Origin: Pseudomonadota bacterium
GTDB taxonomy: Bacteria; Pseudomonadota; Alphaproteobacteria; Rhizobiales; Xanthobacteraceae
DNA length: 30,011 nucleotides
Assembly: GCA_023386635.1 (NCBI GenBank)
Contig: JAEWJH010000061.1
Span: 1 to 30,011 of the forward strand
Reading direction: 5' to 3'
In this document: positions 22,088 through 30,011 of the stretch, piece after piece
Position numbering within the stretch: position 1 is the stretch's first letter
Layout: every line of letters starts with the position of its first letter
Notes under the pieces: generated by a model
Database searches by the model: none
What the model was told of the DNA's origin: nothing
The model's input: the letters and a program-made list of their open reading frames with translations, nothing else
Translations under genes and position numbers: made by a program

Positions 22088-23011
22088 TCAGCCGCCGGTC
22101 GGTTTTTTCTGGCCGGGACGCTCCACCGGCGGCAGCGATTTGAGATAGTGCGCCATCGCCTCGCGATCCGGCTTCGACAATTGTGCCGTATTGCGGATCA
22201 CGTCGGTCATCGAGCCGCCGATGAAATCGGCGTCGGGCGTCATACCTGACGCGAGGAACTCGACGAAATCGGCCTGGCTCCAGCACTTGAGCTTGGCCTG
22301 CGTGATGTTCGGAACGCCGCCCTGCCCGTCCGGCGCCGGGCCGCCGGCGAAGCGTTGCTCGGCGATGATCGCTCCGAACGCATTGCGCGGCGAATGGCAT
22401 TCCGCGCAATGGCCGGGCGCATTCACGAGATAGGCGCCGCGGTTCCACGCCTCCGACTGCGAGGGGTCCGCCTTGAACGGCTGACCGTCGAGATAGAGCA
22501 GCTTCCACAGGCCGAGGCCGCGGCGGATGGTGAACGGGAACGGCAGTTCATGATCGCGGATCCGGCCAGCCACGGCCGGCAGCGTCTTGAGGAACGCGAA
22601 CAGGTCGCGCACGTCGTCGAGCTTCATGCGCTGGTACGACGTATAGGGAAACGCCGGATAATAGTGCGAGCCGTCGGGAGCCGTTCCCTTCATCACCGCG
22701 GTGACGAAGTCCGCCTCGCTCCATGCGCCGATGCCGTCCTTTGCATCGGACGAGATGTTCGGCACATGGAAAACACCGAACGGCGAGCGCAGCGCGAGAC
22801 CGCCGCCGAGTCTGGTGCGATCCTCCTGTTTCGGTGTGGCGTGGCACGACGCGCAACCGCCGATCGCGAACATGACTTTGCCGTTGTCGAGATTGGCGGT
22901 GTGCGGCGGCAGTTCGCCGGGTGTCACGCGGGCGGGGATCGTCAGGACCCAGAACAGGCCGAGCCCAATGGCGGCAGCGGCAACGGCCGCCAGGACGATC
23001 TTCCGCAGCAT
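22088..23011 (-). CDS. Membrane-anchored diheme cytochrome c (alcohol dehydrogenase cytochrome subunit-like)
   Basis: The 307-residue protein has an N-terminal membrane anchor or uncleaved signal (~5-24) and two c-type domains. The haem motifs are CASCH (53-57) and CAECH (202-206). Candidate sixth ligands are Met129 (YQRMKLDD) in the first domain and the Met of ASGMTPD in the second. Segments such as FVTAVMKGTAPDGSHYYPAFPYTSY are typical of diheme cytochromes that accept electrons from periplasmic dehydrogenases. The partner dehydrogenase is not in the window. The frame starts at a TTG (23014); the ATG at 23011 has GGAGAGG five bases upstream. It follows the cytochrome c' gene after a hairpin terminator, so expression may be partly independent. 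Confidence 0.92.
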   Translation of the reverse strand: MLRKIVLAAVAAAAIGLGLFWVLTIPARVTPGELPPHTANLDNGKVMFAIGGCASCHATPKQEDRTRLGGGLALRSPFGVFHVPNISSDAKDGIGAWSEADFVTAVMKGTAPDGSHYYPAFPYTSYQRMKLDDVRDLFAFLKTLPAVAGRIRDHELPFPFTIRRGLGLWKLLYLDGQPFKADPSQSEAWNRGAYLVNAPGHCAECHSPRNAFGAIIAEQRFAGGPAPDGQGGVPNITQAKLKCWSQADFVEFLASGMTPDADFIGGSMTDVIRNTAQLSKPDREAMAHYLKSLPPVERPGQKKPTGG

Positions 23012-23068
23012 CAAAACCTCTCCGGTGGAATGGCGATTCTAAGGTTCTCACGGCGAACGGCAAAGACA

Positions 23069-23093
23069 AAGGGCGGGGAATGCCCCCGCCCTT
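23069..23093 (-). terminator. Hairpin terminator after the cytochrome c' gene
   Basis: AAGGGCGGGG (23069-23078) pairs with CCCCGCCCTT (23084-23093) around a 5-base loop. The stem can extend by GAC/GTC past a bulged A. On the minus strand it is followed by TGTCTTTG, only moderately T-rich, so some read-through into the diheme cytochrome gene is likely. Confidence 0.7.
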
Positions 23094-23114
23094 GTCATGA
23101 GCCGCGTCGCGCGA

Positions 23115-23555
23115 TCAGCTCTTCTTGATGCGATAGGTCTCGTGGCAACCGCCGCAGTTCTTGGTGACGTTCCCGAAGGCGGCCTTGAAGCTGTCGAGAT
23201 CCTTGACCGAGGCCTCCGCGGCTTTGGCATCCGCGCTGAACTTGGCGAAGCGCGCCTTGAAGTCCGCCATGTCTTCCCAAATCTTCGGCGCCGCCGTGCT
23301 CTCGCCGCCGGACTTGGCCGTGTCGGGGAACAGGCCCGGCATCTTGGCCGCGCTGTCCTGGTAGGTCGCGAAAATGGTCTTGGCCTTGGCCAGGTCGAAC
23401 GGCTCCTCGCCCTTCACCATCTTGGCGCCGATGGCGGTCTGCTGGCCGGTGGCTTTCATCACCGCCTTGCGCGCGGCGATCGGGTCGGACTGGGCAACGA
23501 CGGTAGTGGCGGCAGCGGCGACCACCGCCGCGGCCAGAGCAAGACGAACAATCAT
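23115..23555 (-). CDS. Cytochrome c' (class II c-type cytochrome)
   Basis: The 146-residue periplasmic protein has a 21-residue signal peptide (ending TTVVA) and a four-helix-bundle body. The single haem site lies at the C-terminus: CGGCH (134-138) followed by ETYRIKKS, the hallmark of the class II fold. The N-terminal helix contains DPIAARKAVMKATG, the usual place for the packing residues around the haem. Cytochromes c' bind NO and protect against nitrosative stress or act in electron transfer. The ATG at 23555 has AGGGAG five bases upstream. It lies directly upstream of a diheme cytochrome gene, suggesting shared redox use. Confidence 0.94.
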   Translation of the reverse strand: MIVRLALAAAVVAAAATTVVAQSDPIAARKAVMKATGQQTAIGAKMVKGEEPFDLAKAKTIFATYQDSAAKMPGLFPDTAKSGGESTAAPKIWEDMADFKARFAKFSADAKAAEASVKDLDSFKAAFGNVTKNCGGCHETYRIKKS

Positions 23556-23605
23556 GAAAACTCCCTATGCTAACCCTCTGCAGGCTTAAGCGCGAACACC
23601 GCCGT

Positions 23606-23644
23606 CCCGGCCTTATTCCCATTCTAAAGGGGGTTATGGCCGGG
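23606..23644 (-). terminator. Possible imperfect hairpin after the RND pump gene
   Basis: CCCGGCC (23606-23612) pairs with GGCCGGG (23638-23644), with a further CCC/GGG pairing across an internal loop. It lies 39 bases past the pump stop codon. No T-run follows on the minus strand, so it is a weak candidate; it may instead be a decayed copy of the CCCGGCCAT-type repeat. Confidence 0.3.
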
Positions 23645-23682
23645 GTGCGGCGGAGGCGCAAAAGGTCGCAGGGAAGCCGCGG

Positions 23683-26600
23683 TTAGTGCGCGGCCGCCTT
23701 GCCTTTGCCGTGGGGTTTCTTCTTGCGGGAGCCCCAGCGGTGGCCGAGGTCGGCCAGCCACCGGGCGACGATGTAATAGGCCGGGGTGAAAATCAGGCCG
23801 AAGATTGTCACGCCGATCATGCCCGAGAACACCGCCGTGCCGAGCGACTGCCGCAATTCCGAGCCGGCGCCGATCGCCCACACCAGCGGCGCCACGCCGA
23901 GGATGAAGGCGAACGAGGTCATCAGGATCGGCCGCAACCGCATCTGCGCCGCGTGCTGGGCGGCAAAATGCCGCTCCTCGCCCGCATCCTCGAGTTGCTT
24001 GGCGAACTCGACGATCAGGATCGCGTTCTTGGCGGCGAGACCGATCAGCACGATGAACCCCACCTGGGTCAGGATGTTGTTGTCCGACCCACGGATCAGC
24101 ACGCCGAGAATCGCGGCGACGAGACACATCGGCACGATCATGATCACCGCGAGCGGCAGCGTCAGGCTTTCGAACTGCGCCGCCAGCACCAGGAATACGA
24201 ACAGCACGCCAAGACCGAAGGCGAAGATCGCGGTGTTGCCCGCCTTGAGCTGCTGATAGGCGAGCGTCGTCCACTCATAGGCGAAGCCTTCCGGAAGCGT
24301 CTCCTTGGCGAGCTTCTCCATCAACTGGATCGCCTGGCCCTGCGAGTAGCCCGGCGCCGGCGAGCCATCGAGTTCGGCCGCCGTGTAGATGTTGTAGCGC
24401 GGCACGCGGTACGGACCGCTGATGTCGCGCACGGTGGTGAACGAGCCGAGCGGCACGGTTTCGCCGGCGGCATTGCGCACCCGCAGGTTCAGCACATCCT
24501 TGGCCTCGAGTCGTGCGTTGTCCTGCGCCTGCGCCTGCACGCGGAACGTCCGGCCGAACAGGTTGAAATCGTTCACATAGGCCGAGCCGATATTCACTTG
24601 CAGCGCGTTGAACACGTCCGGCATGTTGATGCCGAGCAGTTGCGCCTTGGTGCGGTCGATATCGAGGAACAGTTGCGGCGTCTGCGTCTCGAACAGCGAG
24701 AACACCTGCATCAGCCCCGGCGTCTGCGCAGCACGGCCCATCATCGCGTAGACCGCGCCCTGCAGCGCGGCAGGCCCACGGCCGGCGCGGTCCTCCACCA
24801 TCATGCGGAAGCCGCCGGCGTTGCCGATGCCGTTCACTGGCGGCGGCTGCACGACGATCATGAAGGCTTCCTGGATCGCGCCGAGCTTGCCGAACAGCGC
24901 GCCCTGGATCGCCGCCGCCGACTGGCGCGGATCCTTGTGCCGCTCCTCAAACGGCGACAGCACCAGGAACATGGCGCCGGCGTTCGGCGCATTGGTGAAG
25001 GTCGCCCCGGAGAAGCCGACGATATTGATCACGGCGCCGACGCCGGGCTGCTGCATGGCGATCTCGCCGGCGCGCTTCATCACCTCTTCGGTGCGGGCGA
25101 GCGAGGAGCCGGGCGGCAACTGCGCGGCGACGATCAGATAGCCGCGATCCTGCTGCGGGATGAAGCCCTGCGGGGTTCGGTTGAATTCGAACAGGCCGAA
25201 CGCGAGGATGGCGACATAGATCAGCAGCATGATGCCGGCGAAGCGGACAGCCTTGTTGGCGAGCCAGCCGTATTTGGCGCCGACCCAGTCGAAGCCGCGA
25301 TTGAAGCCACGGAAGAAGCCGTGGATCGGCTTCTCCCACCAGGTGTCCTTGTGGCTCTTGTCATGCGGCTTGAGCAGCAGGGCGCACATCGCCGGCGACA
25401 GGGTCAGCGAGACGATCAGCGAGATCACCGTCGCACCGGCGATGGTCAGCGCGAACTGGCGGTAGAACTGGCCGGAGATGCCGGGGATGAAGGCGGACGG
25501 GATGAACACCGCCGACAGCACCAGCGCGATGGCAACCAGTGCCGCACCGACCTCGTCCATGCTCTTGCGCGCCGCGTCGCGCGGCGACAGCCCGGCATGG
25601 ATGTTGCGTTCGACGTTCTCGACCACGACGATGGCGTCGTCGACGACGATGCCGATGGCGAGCACCAGACCGAACAGCGACAGGTTGTTGAGCGTGAAGC
25701 CGAACAGGCTCATCACGAAGAACGTGCCGATCAGCGAGATCGGAATCGCCAGGATCGGAATGACCGCGGCGCGCCAGGTCTGCAGGAACAGAACGACCAC
25801 CAGCACGACGAGGATCATCGCCTCGAAGATAGTGTCCATCACCGCATTGACCGACTCCTGGATGAACTGGGTCGGGTCGTAGATGATGGTGTATTTCAAA
25901 CCCTCCGGGAAATTCTTGGCAAGTTCCGCCATCGTCTTGCGGATGCCCTCGCCTGTGGTCAGCGCGTTCGATCCTGGCCGCTGGAACACGGCGATCGCCA
26001 CCGACTGGTCGCGGTTGAGGAACGAGATCGACGAATAATCCTGACCGGTCAGCTCCACCCGCGCCACGTCGCGGATGCGCACCACCGCGTCTTCGGTCTT
26101 CTTGACGACAATGTTGCCGAACTCCTCCGGATCGCTGAGGCGGCCGAGGGTGCGCACCGCGATCTGGAACGGAAGCTGCTGCGCGACCGGCGGCTGGTTG
26201 AGCACGCCGGAGGCGACCTGGATATTCTGTCCCTGCAGCGCGGTGGTGACGTCCTGCGCCGTCAGATTGAGCGACTGCAGGCGGTCCGGATCGAGCCAGA
26301 TCTGCATCGCGTAATCGCGCGCGCCGAAGATCGTGATCGAGCCGACGCCGTCGGTGCGGGTCAGCACGTCCTTGATCTGCAGGTTGGCGTAGTTGGTCAT
26401 GAAGATCGCGTCGCGCACCTGATCGGGCGAGAACAGATTCACGACCATCAGAATGTCGGGCGAACTCTTCGCCACCGTCACGCCGATCTGCTGCACCTGC
26501 GTCGGCAGGCGCGGCGTCGCCGTCGCGACACGGTTCTGCACCTGCACCTGCGCGATATCGAGATTGACGCCGATGTCGAACGTCACCGAAATCGAGAAGC

Positions 26601-26865
26601 GGCCGTCGGCCGTCGAATTCGAAGACAGATAGATCATCCCCTCGACGCCGTTGACCTGCTGTTCGATCGGCGCGACCACCGTCTCCGCCACGGTCTCCGC
26701 GCTCGCGCCGGGATACTGGCCGGCGATATTGATGATCGGCGGCGCGATCTCCGGATATTGCGCGACCGGCAGCCGCAGAAAGGCGACGCCGCCCAGCACA
26801 ATGAAAACGATCGACACCACCGAGGCGAAGATCGGCCGGTCGATGAAGAAGTGCGAAATTTTCAT
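23683..26865 (-). CDS. RND multidrug efflux pump, HAE1 family (AcrB/MexB-like)
   Basis: The 1060-residue inner-membrane pump is full length. It starts MKISHFFIDRPIFASVVSIV, the usual first helix, and has two large periplasmic loops and twelve helices. Proton-relay residues are intact: Asp409 and Asp410 in GIVVDDAIVVVENVERN, and Lys946 in GLAAKNAILIVEFAKQ. The GSAYVNDFNLFGRTFRVQAQA segment of the second porter loop is characteristic of drug-exporting HAE1 pumps. It should expel lipophilic drugs or solvents by proton antiport in a tripartite complex. The gene follows the adaptor gene after 69 bases. No outer-membrane channel gene is beside it, so a TolC-like protein elsewhere is expected to complete the pump. 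The C-terminus ends in a Lys/His-rich tail. Confidence 0.97.
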   Translation of the reverse strand: MKISHFFIDRPIFASVVSIVFIVLGGVAFLRLPVAQYPEIAPPIINIAGQYPGASAETVAETVVAPIEQQVNGVEGMIYLSSNSTADGRFSISVTFDIGVNLDIAQVQVQNRVATATPRLPTQVQQIGVTVAKSSPDILMVVNLFSPDQVRDAIFMTNYANLQIKDVLTRTDGVGSITIFGARDYAMQIWLDPDRLQSLNLTAQDVTTALQGQNIQVASGVLNQPPVAQQLPFQIAVRTLGRLSDPEEFGNIVVKKTEDAVVRIRDVARVELTGQDYSSISFLNRDQSVAIAVFQRPGSNALTTGEGIRKTMAELAKNFPEGLKYTIIYDPTQFIQESVNAVMDTIFEAMILVVLVVVLFLQTWRAAVIPILAIPISLIGTFFVMSLFGFTLNNLSLFGLVLAIGIVVDDAIVVVENVERNIHAGLSPRDAARKSMDEVGAALVAIALVLSAVFIPSAFIPGISGQFYRQFALTIAGATVISLIVSLTLSPAMCALLLKPHDKSHKDTWWEKPIHGFFRGFNRGFDWVGAKYGWLANKAVRFAGIMLLIYVAILAFGLFEFNRTPQGFIPQQDRGYLIVAAQLPPGSSLARTEEVMKRAGEIAMQQPGVGAVINIVGFSGATFTNAPNAGAMFLVLSPFEERHKDPRQSAAAIQGALFGKLGAIQEAFMIVVQPPPVNGIGNAGGFRMMVEDRAGRGPAALQGAVYAMMGRAAQTPGLMQVFSLFETQTPQLFLDIDRTKAQLLGINMPDVFNALQVNIGSAYVNDFNLFGRTFRVQAQAQDNARLEAKDVLNLRVRNAAGETVPLGSFTTVRDISGPYRVPRYNIYTAAELDGSPAPGYSQGQAIQLMEKLAKETLPEGFAYEWTTLAYQQLKAGNTAIFAFGLGVLFVFLVLAAQFESLTLPLAVIMIVPMCLVAAILGVLIRGSDNNILTQVGFIVLIGLAAKNAILIVEFAKQLEDAGEERHFAAQHAAQMRLRPILMTSFAFILGVAPLVWAIGAGSELRQSLGTAVFSGMIGVTIFGLIFTPAYYIVARWLADLGHRWGSRKKKPHGKGKAAAH

Positions 26866-26934
26866 GGTGCTGTTCTCGTGGCGCCTTTCCTGGACTGGGA
26901 CGTCCCGGGCCGCGCCTGATTGTTCCTGTGGAGC

Positions 26935-28122
26935 TTACTTGCCGGCAGCCGGAGCGGCGCCCGGCGCACCCTGCTGCGACGGCTGTGCGCCGGCTTCCTG
27001 CGGCGTCACCTTGATGCCGTTGCGCGCGCGCACCATGCCGTTGACGATCACGCGATCGTCCGGCCCGAGCCCTTCCTTGATGACGCGCAGCTTGCCATCG
27101 ATCAACTGGCCGAGCGTGACGTATTTCTGCACCACGCTGTTATCGGCATTGACGACGAACACGAATTTGCGCGCCTGGTCCGAACCGATCGCAACTTCCG
27201 GCACCAGCAGCGCCTGATACGGTTGCGAGCCCGGCACCTGGATGCGCGCGAACATGCCCGGCGTGAACAGGCCGTTCGGGTTGTCGACCAGCGCGCGGCC
27301 GCGGATCGTGCCGCTCGAACGGTCAATGACGTTGTCGATGAAGTCGATCTTGCCCGCGTGATCGAACGTCTTTTCGTCGATCAGCTTCAGCTTGATCGGA
27401 ACGCCCTTGCCGCGCGAATTCGCGTCGTTCCCGCTCTTGAGAATGCGCTCGTAGCGCAGATACGAGGCTTCATCGAAGGTGAACTCGAAGCGGATCGGAT
27501 CGATCGATACGATGGTCGCGAGCAGCGTGGTCGAGCCGGCGGTGCTGCCGGTCACCAGGTTACCGGGCGCTACGCGGCGATCGCCGATGCGGCCGGAAAC
27601 CGGTGCCTTGAGTTCGGTGAAGGTGAGATCGAGCTCCGCCTGCCGCACCGCCGCTTCGTTGGCGGCGACAGAGGCCTGCGTGTTGCGGAACGACTGGGTG
27701 CGCTGGTCGAAGGTCTGCTCGGTGATGGTCTTGTCGCGCACGAGTTGCTGGCCGCGGCCCAGATCGGCCTCGGCGAAAGCCAGGTTGGCCTTGGCTTGCA
27801 TCAGATTCGCCTGCGCCTGCGCGAGCGTATTCTGGAACGGTCGCGGATCGATGGTGAACAGGGGATCGCCCTCCTTCACCAATTGGCCGTCCTGGAAGTG
27901 AACCTTGTCGAGATAGCCGGACACCCGCGCCCGCACCTCGACATTGTTCACGGCGAGGAAACGGCCGACATATTCGTCGAAATCGGTCACTGTCTGCTGC
28001 ACGGGCTTGGCCACCGTGACGGTGGGCGGCGGCGGCGCAGCCTGCTGCTGCGGCTGGCCGCACGCGGCGAGCGTGAGTGCCGTGAAGGCGCAAAAAATCC
28101 GGGCGGGCCAGAGGCTCGGCAT
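26935..28122 (-). CDS. RND efflux periplasmic adaptor lipoprotein (AcrA/MexA-like)
   Basis: The 395-residue adaptor has a lipoprotein signal with lipobox LTLAAC and Cys21. Next come a Pro-rich linker and the lipoyl, alpha-hairpin and beta-barrel domains of the membrane-fusion family. RVSGYLDKVHFQDGQLVKEGDPLFTIDPRPF is the first lipoyl half and LKAPVSGRIGDRRVAPGNLV the second. The alpha-hairpin between them (~100-170, AQANLMQAKANLAFAEADL) contacts the outer-membrane channel. PNGLFTPGMFARIQV lies in the barrel. The open frame reaches 28257, but the ATG at 28122 with ACAGG six bases upstream begins the signal. It is the first gene of the pump pair. No TetR or MarR regulator flanks it. Confidence 0.95.
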   Translation of the reverse strand: MPSLWPARIFCAFTALTLAACGQPQQQAAPPPPTVTVAKPVQQTVTDFDEYVGRFLAVNNVEVRARVSGYLDKVHFQDGQLVKEGDPLFTIDPRPFQNTLAQAQANLMQAKANLAFAEADLGRGQQLVRDKTITEQTFDQRTQSFRNTQASVAANEAAVRQAELDLTFTELKAPVSGRIGDRRVAPGNLVTGSTAGSTTLLATIVSIDPIRFEFTFDEASYLRYERILKSGNDANSRGKGVPIKLKLIDEKTFDHAGKIDFIDNVIDRSSGTIRGRALVDNPNGLFTPGMFARIQVPGSQPYQALLVPEVAIGSDQARKFVFVVNADNSVVQKYVTLGQLIDGKLRVIKEGLGPDDRVIVNGMVRARNGIKVTPQEAGAQPSQQGAPGAAPAAGK

Positions 28123-28260
28123 GAAAAACCTGTCAGAAGAAATGTTGCGTTGCGAGAAGATATACGCCGCTTCGGCCTTGAGGCAAAGCGGGCTGACCTT
28201 CATGACAGACAAGTGTGGATTGGCAATGCTTCTCCCAAACCACGCAAGACTGAACAAAAG

Positions 28261-28279
28261 CCATCAAAAACTTTGATGG
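28261..28279 (-). terminator. Terminator of murJ
   Basis: CCATCAAA (28261-28268) and TTTGATGG (28272-28279) form a perfect 8-bp stem with a 3-base loop. On the minus strand it is followed by CTTTTGTTC. It lies 34 bases past the murJ stop and separates murJ from the efflux genes on the same strand. Confidence 0.7.
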
Positions 28280-28312
28280 AATATTGCCCAAGGGCAGATC
28301 AGACCAATCGCG

Positions 28313-29872
28313 CTAGACCGTCGGCGGTGTCGGACCCGCGGGACTGTTGCGCGCGCCGAAGGCCCGCAACCATGCGCGGCCGAGCAGCAGCAAAACCGCC
28401 CCGCCATAGACCAACCCGCCCATCATCGCGAGGATTCCGAGCGTCAGTTCGTCGTGGAACGGCCGGCCGGCCAGCAGCCCCGCGAGGGGGCGCGGCAACA
28501 GCACCAGCAACGCCGCCAGCGCCGCAGCAGCGATCAGCAGCCGCGTGACGGAGCGTCGCAGCCGCGCGTCGACGACCAGCAAACCGCGCCGCGCCGCCAG
28601 CCACAGCACCAGCAACAGATTGGTCCAGGCGCCGATCGCTGTCGCAAGCGCGAGGCCGACCTGCGCCAGCGACCCCATCAGCATGATCTTGAACAGGATG
28701 TTGACCACCGCGGCGCTGAGGGAAGCCTTCACCGGCGTCGCGGTGTCCCCGCGCGCGAAGAAGGTCGCGACCGCGCTGCGGATCACCACGAATGGAATGA
28801 GGCCGAGCGCGTAGGCGGCGAGCGTCTGTCCGGCGGCCACCGCGTCCGCGCTGGTGAAGGCACCGCGCGCGAACAGCGCCCGCATGATCAAGTCCGGGAT
28901 CAGCAGAAACGCGGCGACGCACGGCAGCGCCAGCAGCAGGGCGAACTCGAGCGCGCGGTTCTGCGCATGCGCCGCCCCGCTCTCGTCGCCCGCGGCGATA
29001 CGACGCGCCATCTCGGGAAGAATGACCGTGCCGATGGCGATGCCGATCACGCCGATCGGCAGCTGGTTGATACGGTCGGCATAATAAAGCGCCGACAGGG
29101 CGCCGGTGGCGAGGAAGCTCGCAATCACCGTGTCGGCGAACAGCGCGAGCTGCACGCCGGCCGAACCGATGGTCGCCGGCCCCAGCGCCTTGAAGAAGCG
29201 CCGCACATCGGCATCGAATTGCGGCCAGCGCAGCACCGGCAGCGCGCCCGCGCGCGTCACGTCGGCAAGCAGCAGTAGCACTTCGAGAATGCCGGCGGCG
29301 AACACGCCCCACGCCGCCGCATGGCCGGCGTCGGGAAAGAACGCCACCAGCATCAGCGCGACGATCATCGACAGGTTGAGCAGGATCGGCGCGGCCGCCG
29401 CCGCCGCGAAGCGATGCAGCGAGTTGAGGATGCCGCCATAGAGCGTCACCAGCGTGATCAGCAGCAGATAGGGAAAGGTGATCCGCGTGAGATCGACGGC
29501 GAGGGCGAAGCGGCCGGGGTCTTCGTTGAAGCCCGGCGCCAGCAACCCCACCACCTGCGGCATGAACAAGAGTGCGACCGCCAGCAGCAGCACCTGGCTC
29601 GCCAGCAGCAGCGTGAACACCCGGTCGGCGAACAGCCCGGCGCGCGCCGCACCGCCCTGCTCGCGGATCTGCGCGTAAGCCGGCACGAAGGCCGCGTTGA
29701 ACGCGCCTTCGGCGAAGATCGCGCGGAAATGGTTCGGCAACCGCAGCGCGACGAAGAACGCGTCGGCGATCGGACCCGCGCCGAGCACGGCGGCGAGCAG
29801 GATATCGCGCGCGAAGCCGCTGATGCGCGACAGCAGCGTCAACCCGCCGACGGTGAGGATACGCCTGATCAT
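28313..29872 (-). CDS. murJ: Lipid II flippase MurJ (MviN)
   Basis: The 519-residue protein has about fourteen membrane helices and flips the peptidoglycan precursor lipid II across the inner membrane. Family signatures include the N-terminal LTLLSRISGFARDILLA with Arg16 and Arg22, and RLPNHFRAIFAEGAFNAAFVPAY with Arg50; these match the essential central-cavity arginines known in E. coli MurJ. YYADRINQLPIGVIGIAIGTVILP in the seventh/eighth-helix region is equally typical. The frame is open to 29953, but MIRRILTVGG at 29872 is the standard start, despite a poor ribosome-binding site. In many Rhizobiales the gene follows glnD; the 139 bases remaining to the window edge do not show it. Confidence 0.96.
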   Translation of the reverse strand: MIRRILTVGGLTLLSRISGFARDILLAAVLGAGPIADAFFVALRLPNHFRAIFAEGAFNAAFVPAYAQIREQGGAARAGLFADRVFTLLLASQVLLLAVALLFMPQVVGLLAPGFNEDPGRFALAVDLTRITFPYLLLITLVTLYGGILNSLHRFAAAAAAPILLNLSMIVALMLVAFFPDAGHAAAWGVFAAGILEVLLLLADVTRAGALPVLRWPQFDADVRRFFKALGPATIGSAGVQLALFADTVIASFLATGALSALYYADRINQLPIGVIGIAIGTVILPEMARRIAAGDESGAAHAQNRALEFALLLALPCVAAFLLIPDLIMRALFARGAFTSADAVAAGQTLAAYALGLIPFVVIRSAVATFFARGDTATPVKASLSAAVVNILFKIMLMGSLAQVGLALATAIGAWTNLLLVLWLAARRGLLVVDARLRRSVTRLLIAAAALAALLVLLPRPLAGLLAGRPFHDELTLGILAMMGGLVYGGAVLLLLGRAWLRAFGARNSPAGPTPPTV

Positions 29873-30011
29873 CAATAGTCCCGGAGATCGTTCCACGGAG
29901 GAAACCGGGAACGACTCCTCCCGCCCGGCAAACTGGCGCAAATCGGGGGCCACCGAAACCGCGCCGCAGCGCTGTACACAATTGTCGGCGCGCGGGGGGC
30001 CCCCCGCCCGC

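Noticed and set aside
23686..26919. Plus-strand open frame of 1077 codons opposite the RND pump gene
   Set aside because: It is antisense to an intact pump gene with all catalytic residues. Its composition (rich in Arg, His, Asp, Glu, Gln) is the usual result of reading G+C-rich genes on the other strand, and it has no recognisable domain.
29993..30006. CGGGGGGCCCCCCG palindrome near the right edge
   Set aside because: It could be a terminator stem or a chance G/C run. No T-run follows on the minus strand and the window ends five bases later, so it cannot be judged.
1..30011. CRISPR arrays, defence genes, integrases, transposases, tRNA or rRNA genes
   Set aside because: No regularly spaced repeats, no mobile-element proteins and no RNA-gene signatures were found on either strand.

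Overview
The window is G+C-rich (about two thirds by eye), densely coding DNA. It looks like the chromosome of an alphaproteobacterium of the order Hyphomicrobiales (Rhizobiales), near the Bradyrhizobium/Rhodopseudomonas/Xanthobacteraceae groups. The supporting signs are an Omp31-type porin-like barrel, a STAS-fused Mla-type permease, two intergenic repeat types typical of these genomes, two perfect full-length CtrA boxes and the general protein types. I see no rRNA, tRNA, CRISPR array, insertion sequence or prophage. This is ordinary chromosome, not an obvious island.

Layout, left to right. 1-760: the 3' end of a long unrecognised gene, a strong bidirectional terminator and a 94-bp dispersed repeat. 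761-4590 (minus): a lipid-transport operon of the Mla/MCE type (permease, ATPase, MCE protein), followed after a 309-bp gap holding a second dispersed repeat by an auxiliary lipoprotein. 4729-8384: a dipeptide epimerase (+), a solitary Liv-type binding protein (-) and a divergent cytosine-deaminase-like amidohydrolase (+) whose best start is an unusual CTG. 8659-11112: a secreted ClpP-fold-like protein behind a CtrA box, an MFS transporter overlapping it tail to tail, and a conserved hypothetical protein. 11159-16108: threonine dehydratase-like enzyme, LpxH-like phosphoesterase, GT21/HpnI-like glycosyltransferase, an atypical SDR and an FAH-family hydrolase. 16182-16838: outer-membrane barrel, preceded by a 463-bp non-coding stretch with the second CtrA box.

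17302-20690 (minus) is a TPP-riboswitch operon, thiM-thiE-thiD, with every junction a 4-base stop/start overlap. Its last gene is a TRAP-type substrate-binding protein with no TRAP permease in sight. This is the most interesting arrangement in the window: thiamine status should control an orphan TRAP receptor.

20862-23555: a stand-alone Lrp/AsnC sensor domain, a DMT-family transporter, a diheme cytochrome c and a cytochrome c'. 23683-28122 (minus): an RND efflux pair (adaptor lipoprotein and pump) with no outer-membrane channel or regulator beside it. 28313-29872 (minus): murJ, the lipid II flippase.

Several starts were moved inward from the longest open frame, using ribosome-binding sites and signal peptides. 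I found no convincing new multi-gene system. The candidates worth following are the riboswitch-coupled TRAP receptor, the CTG-start amidohydrolase with its dyad-rich leader, and the two CtrA boxes.
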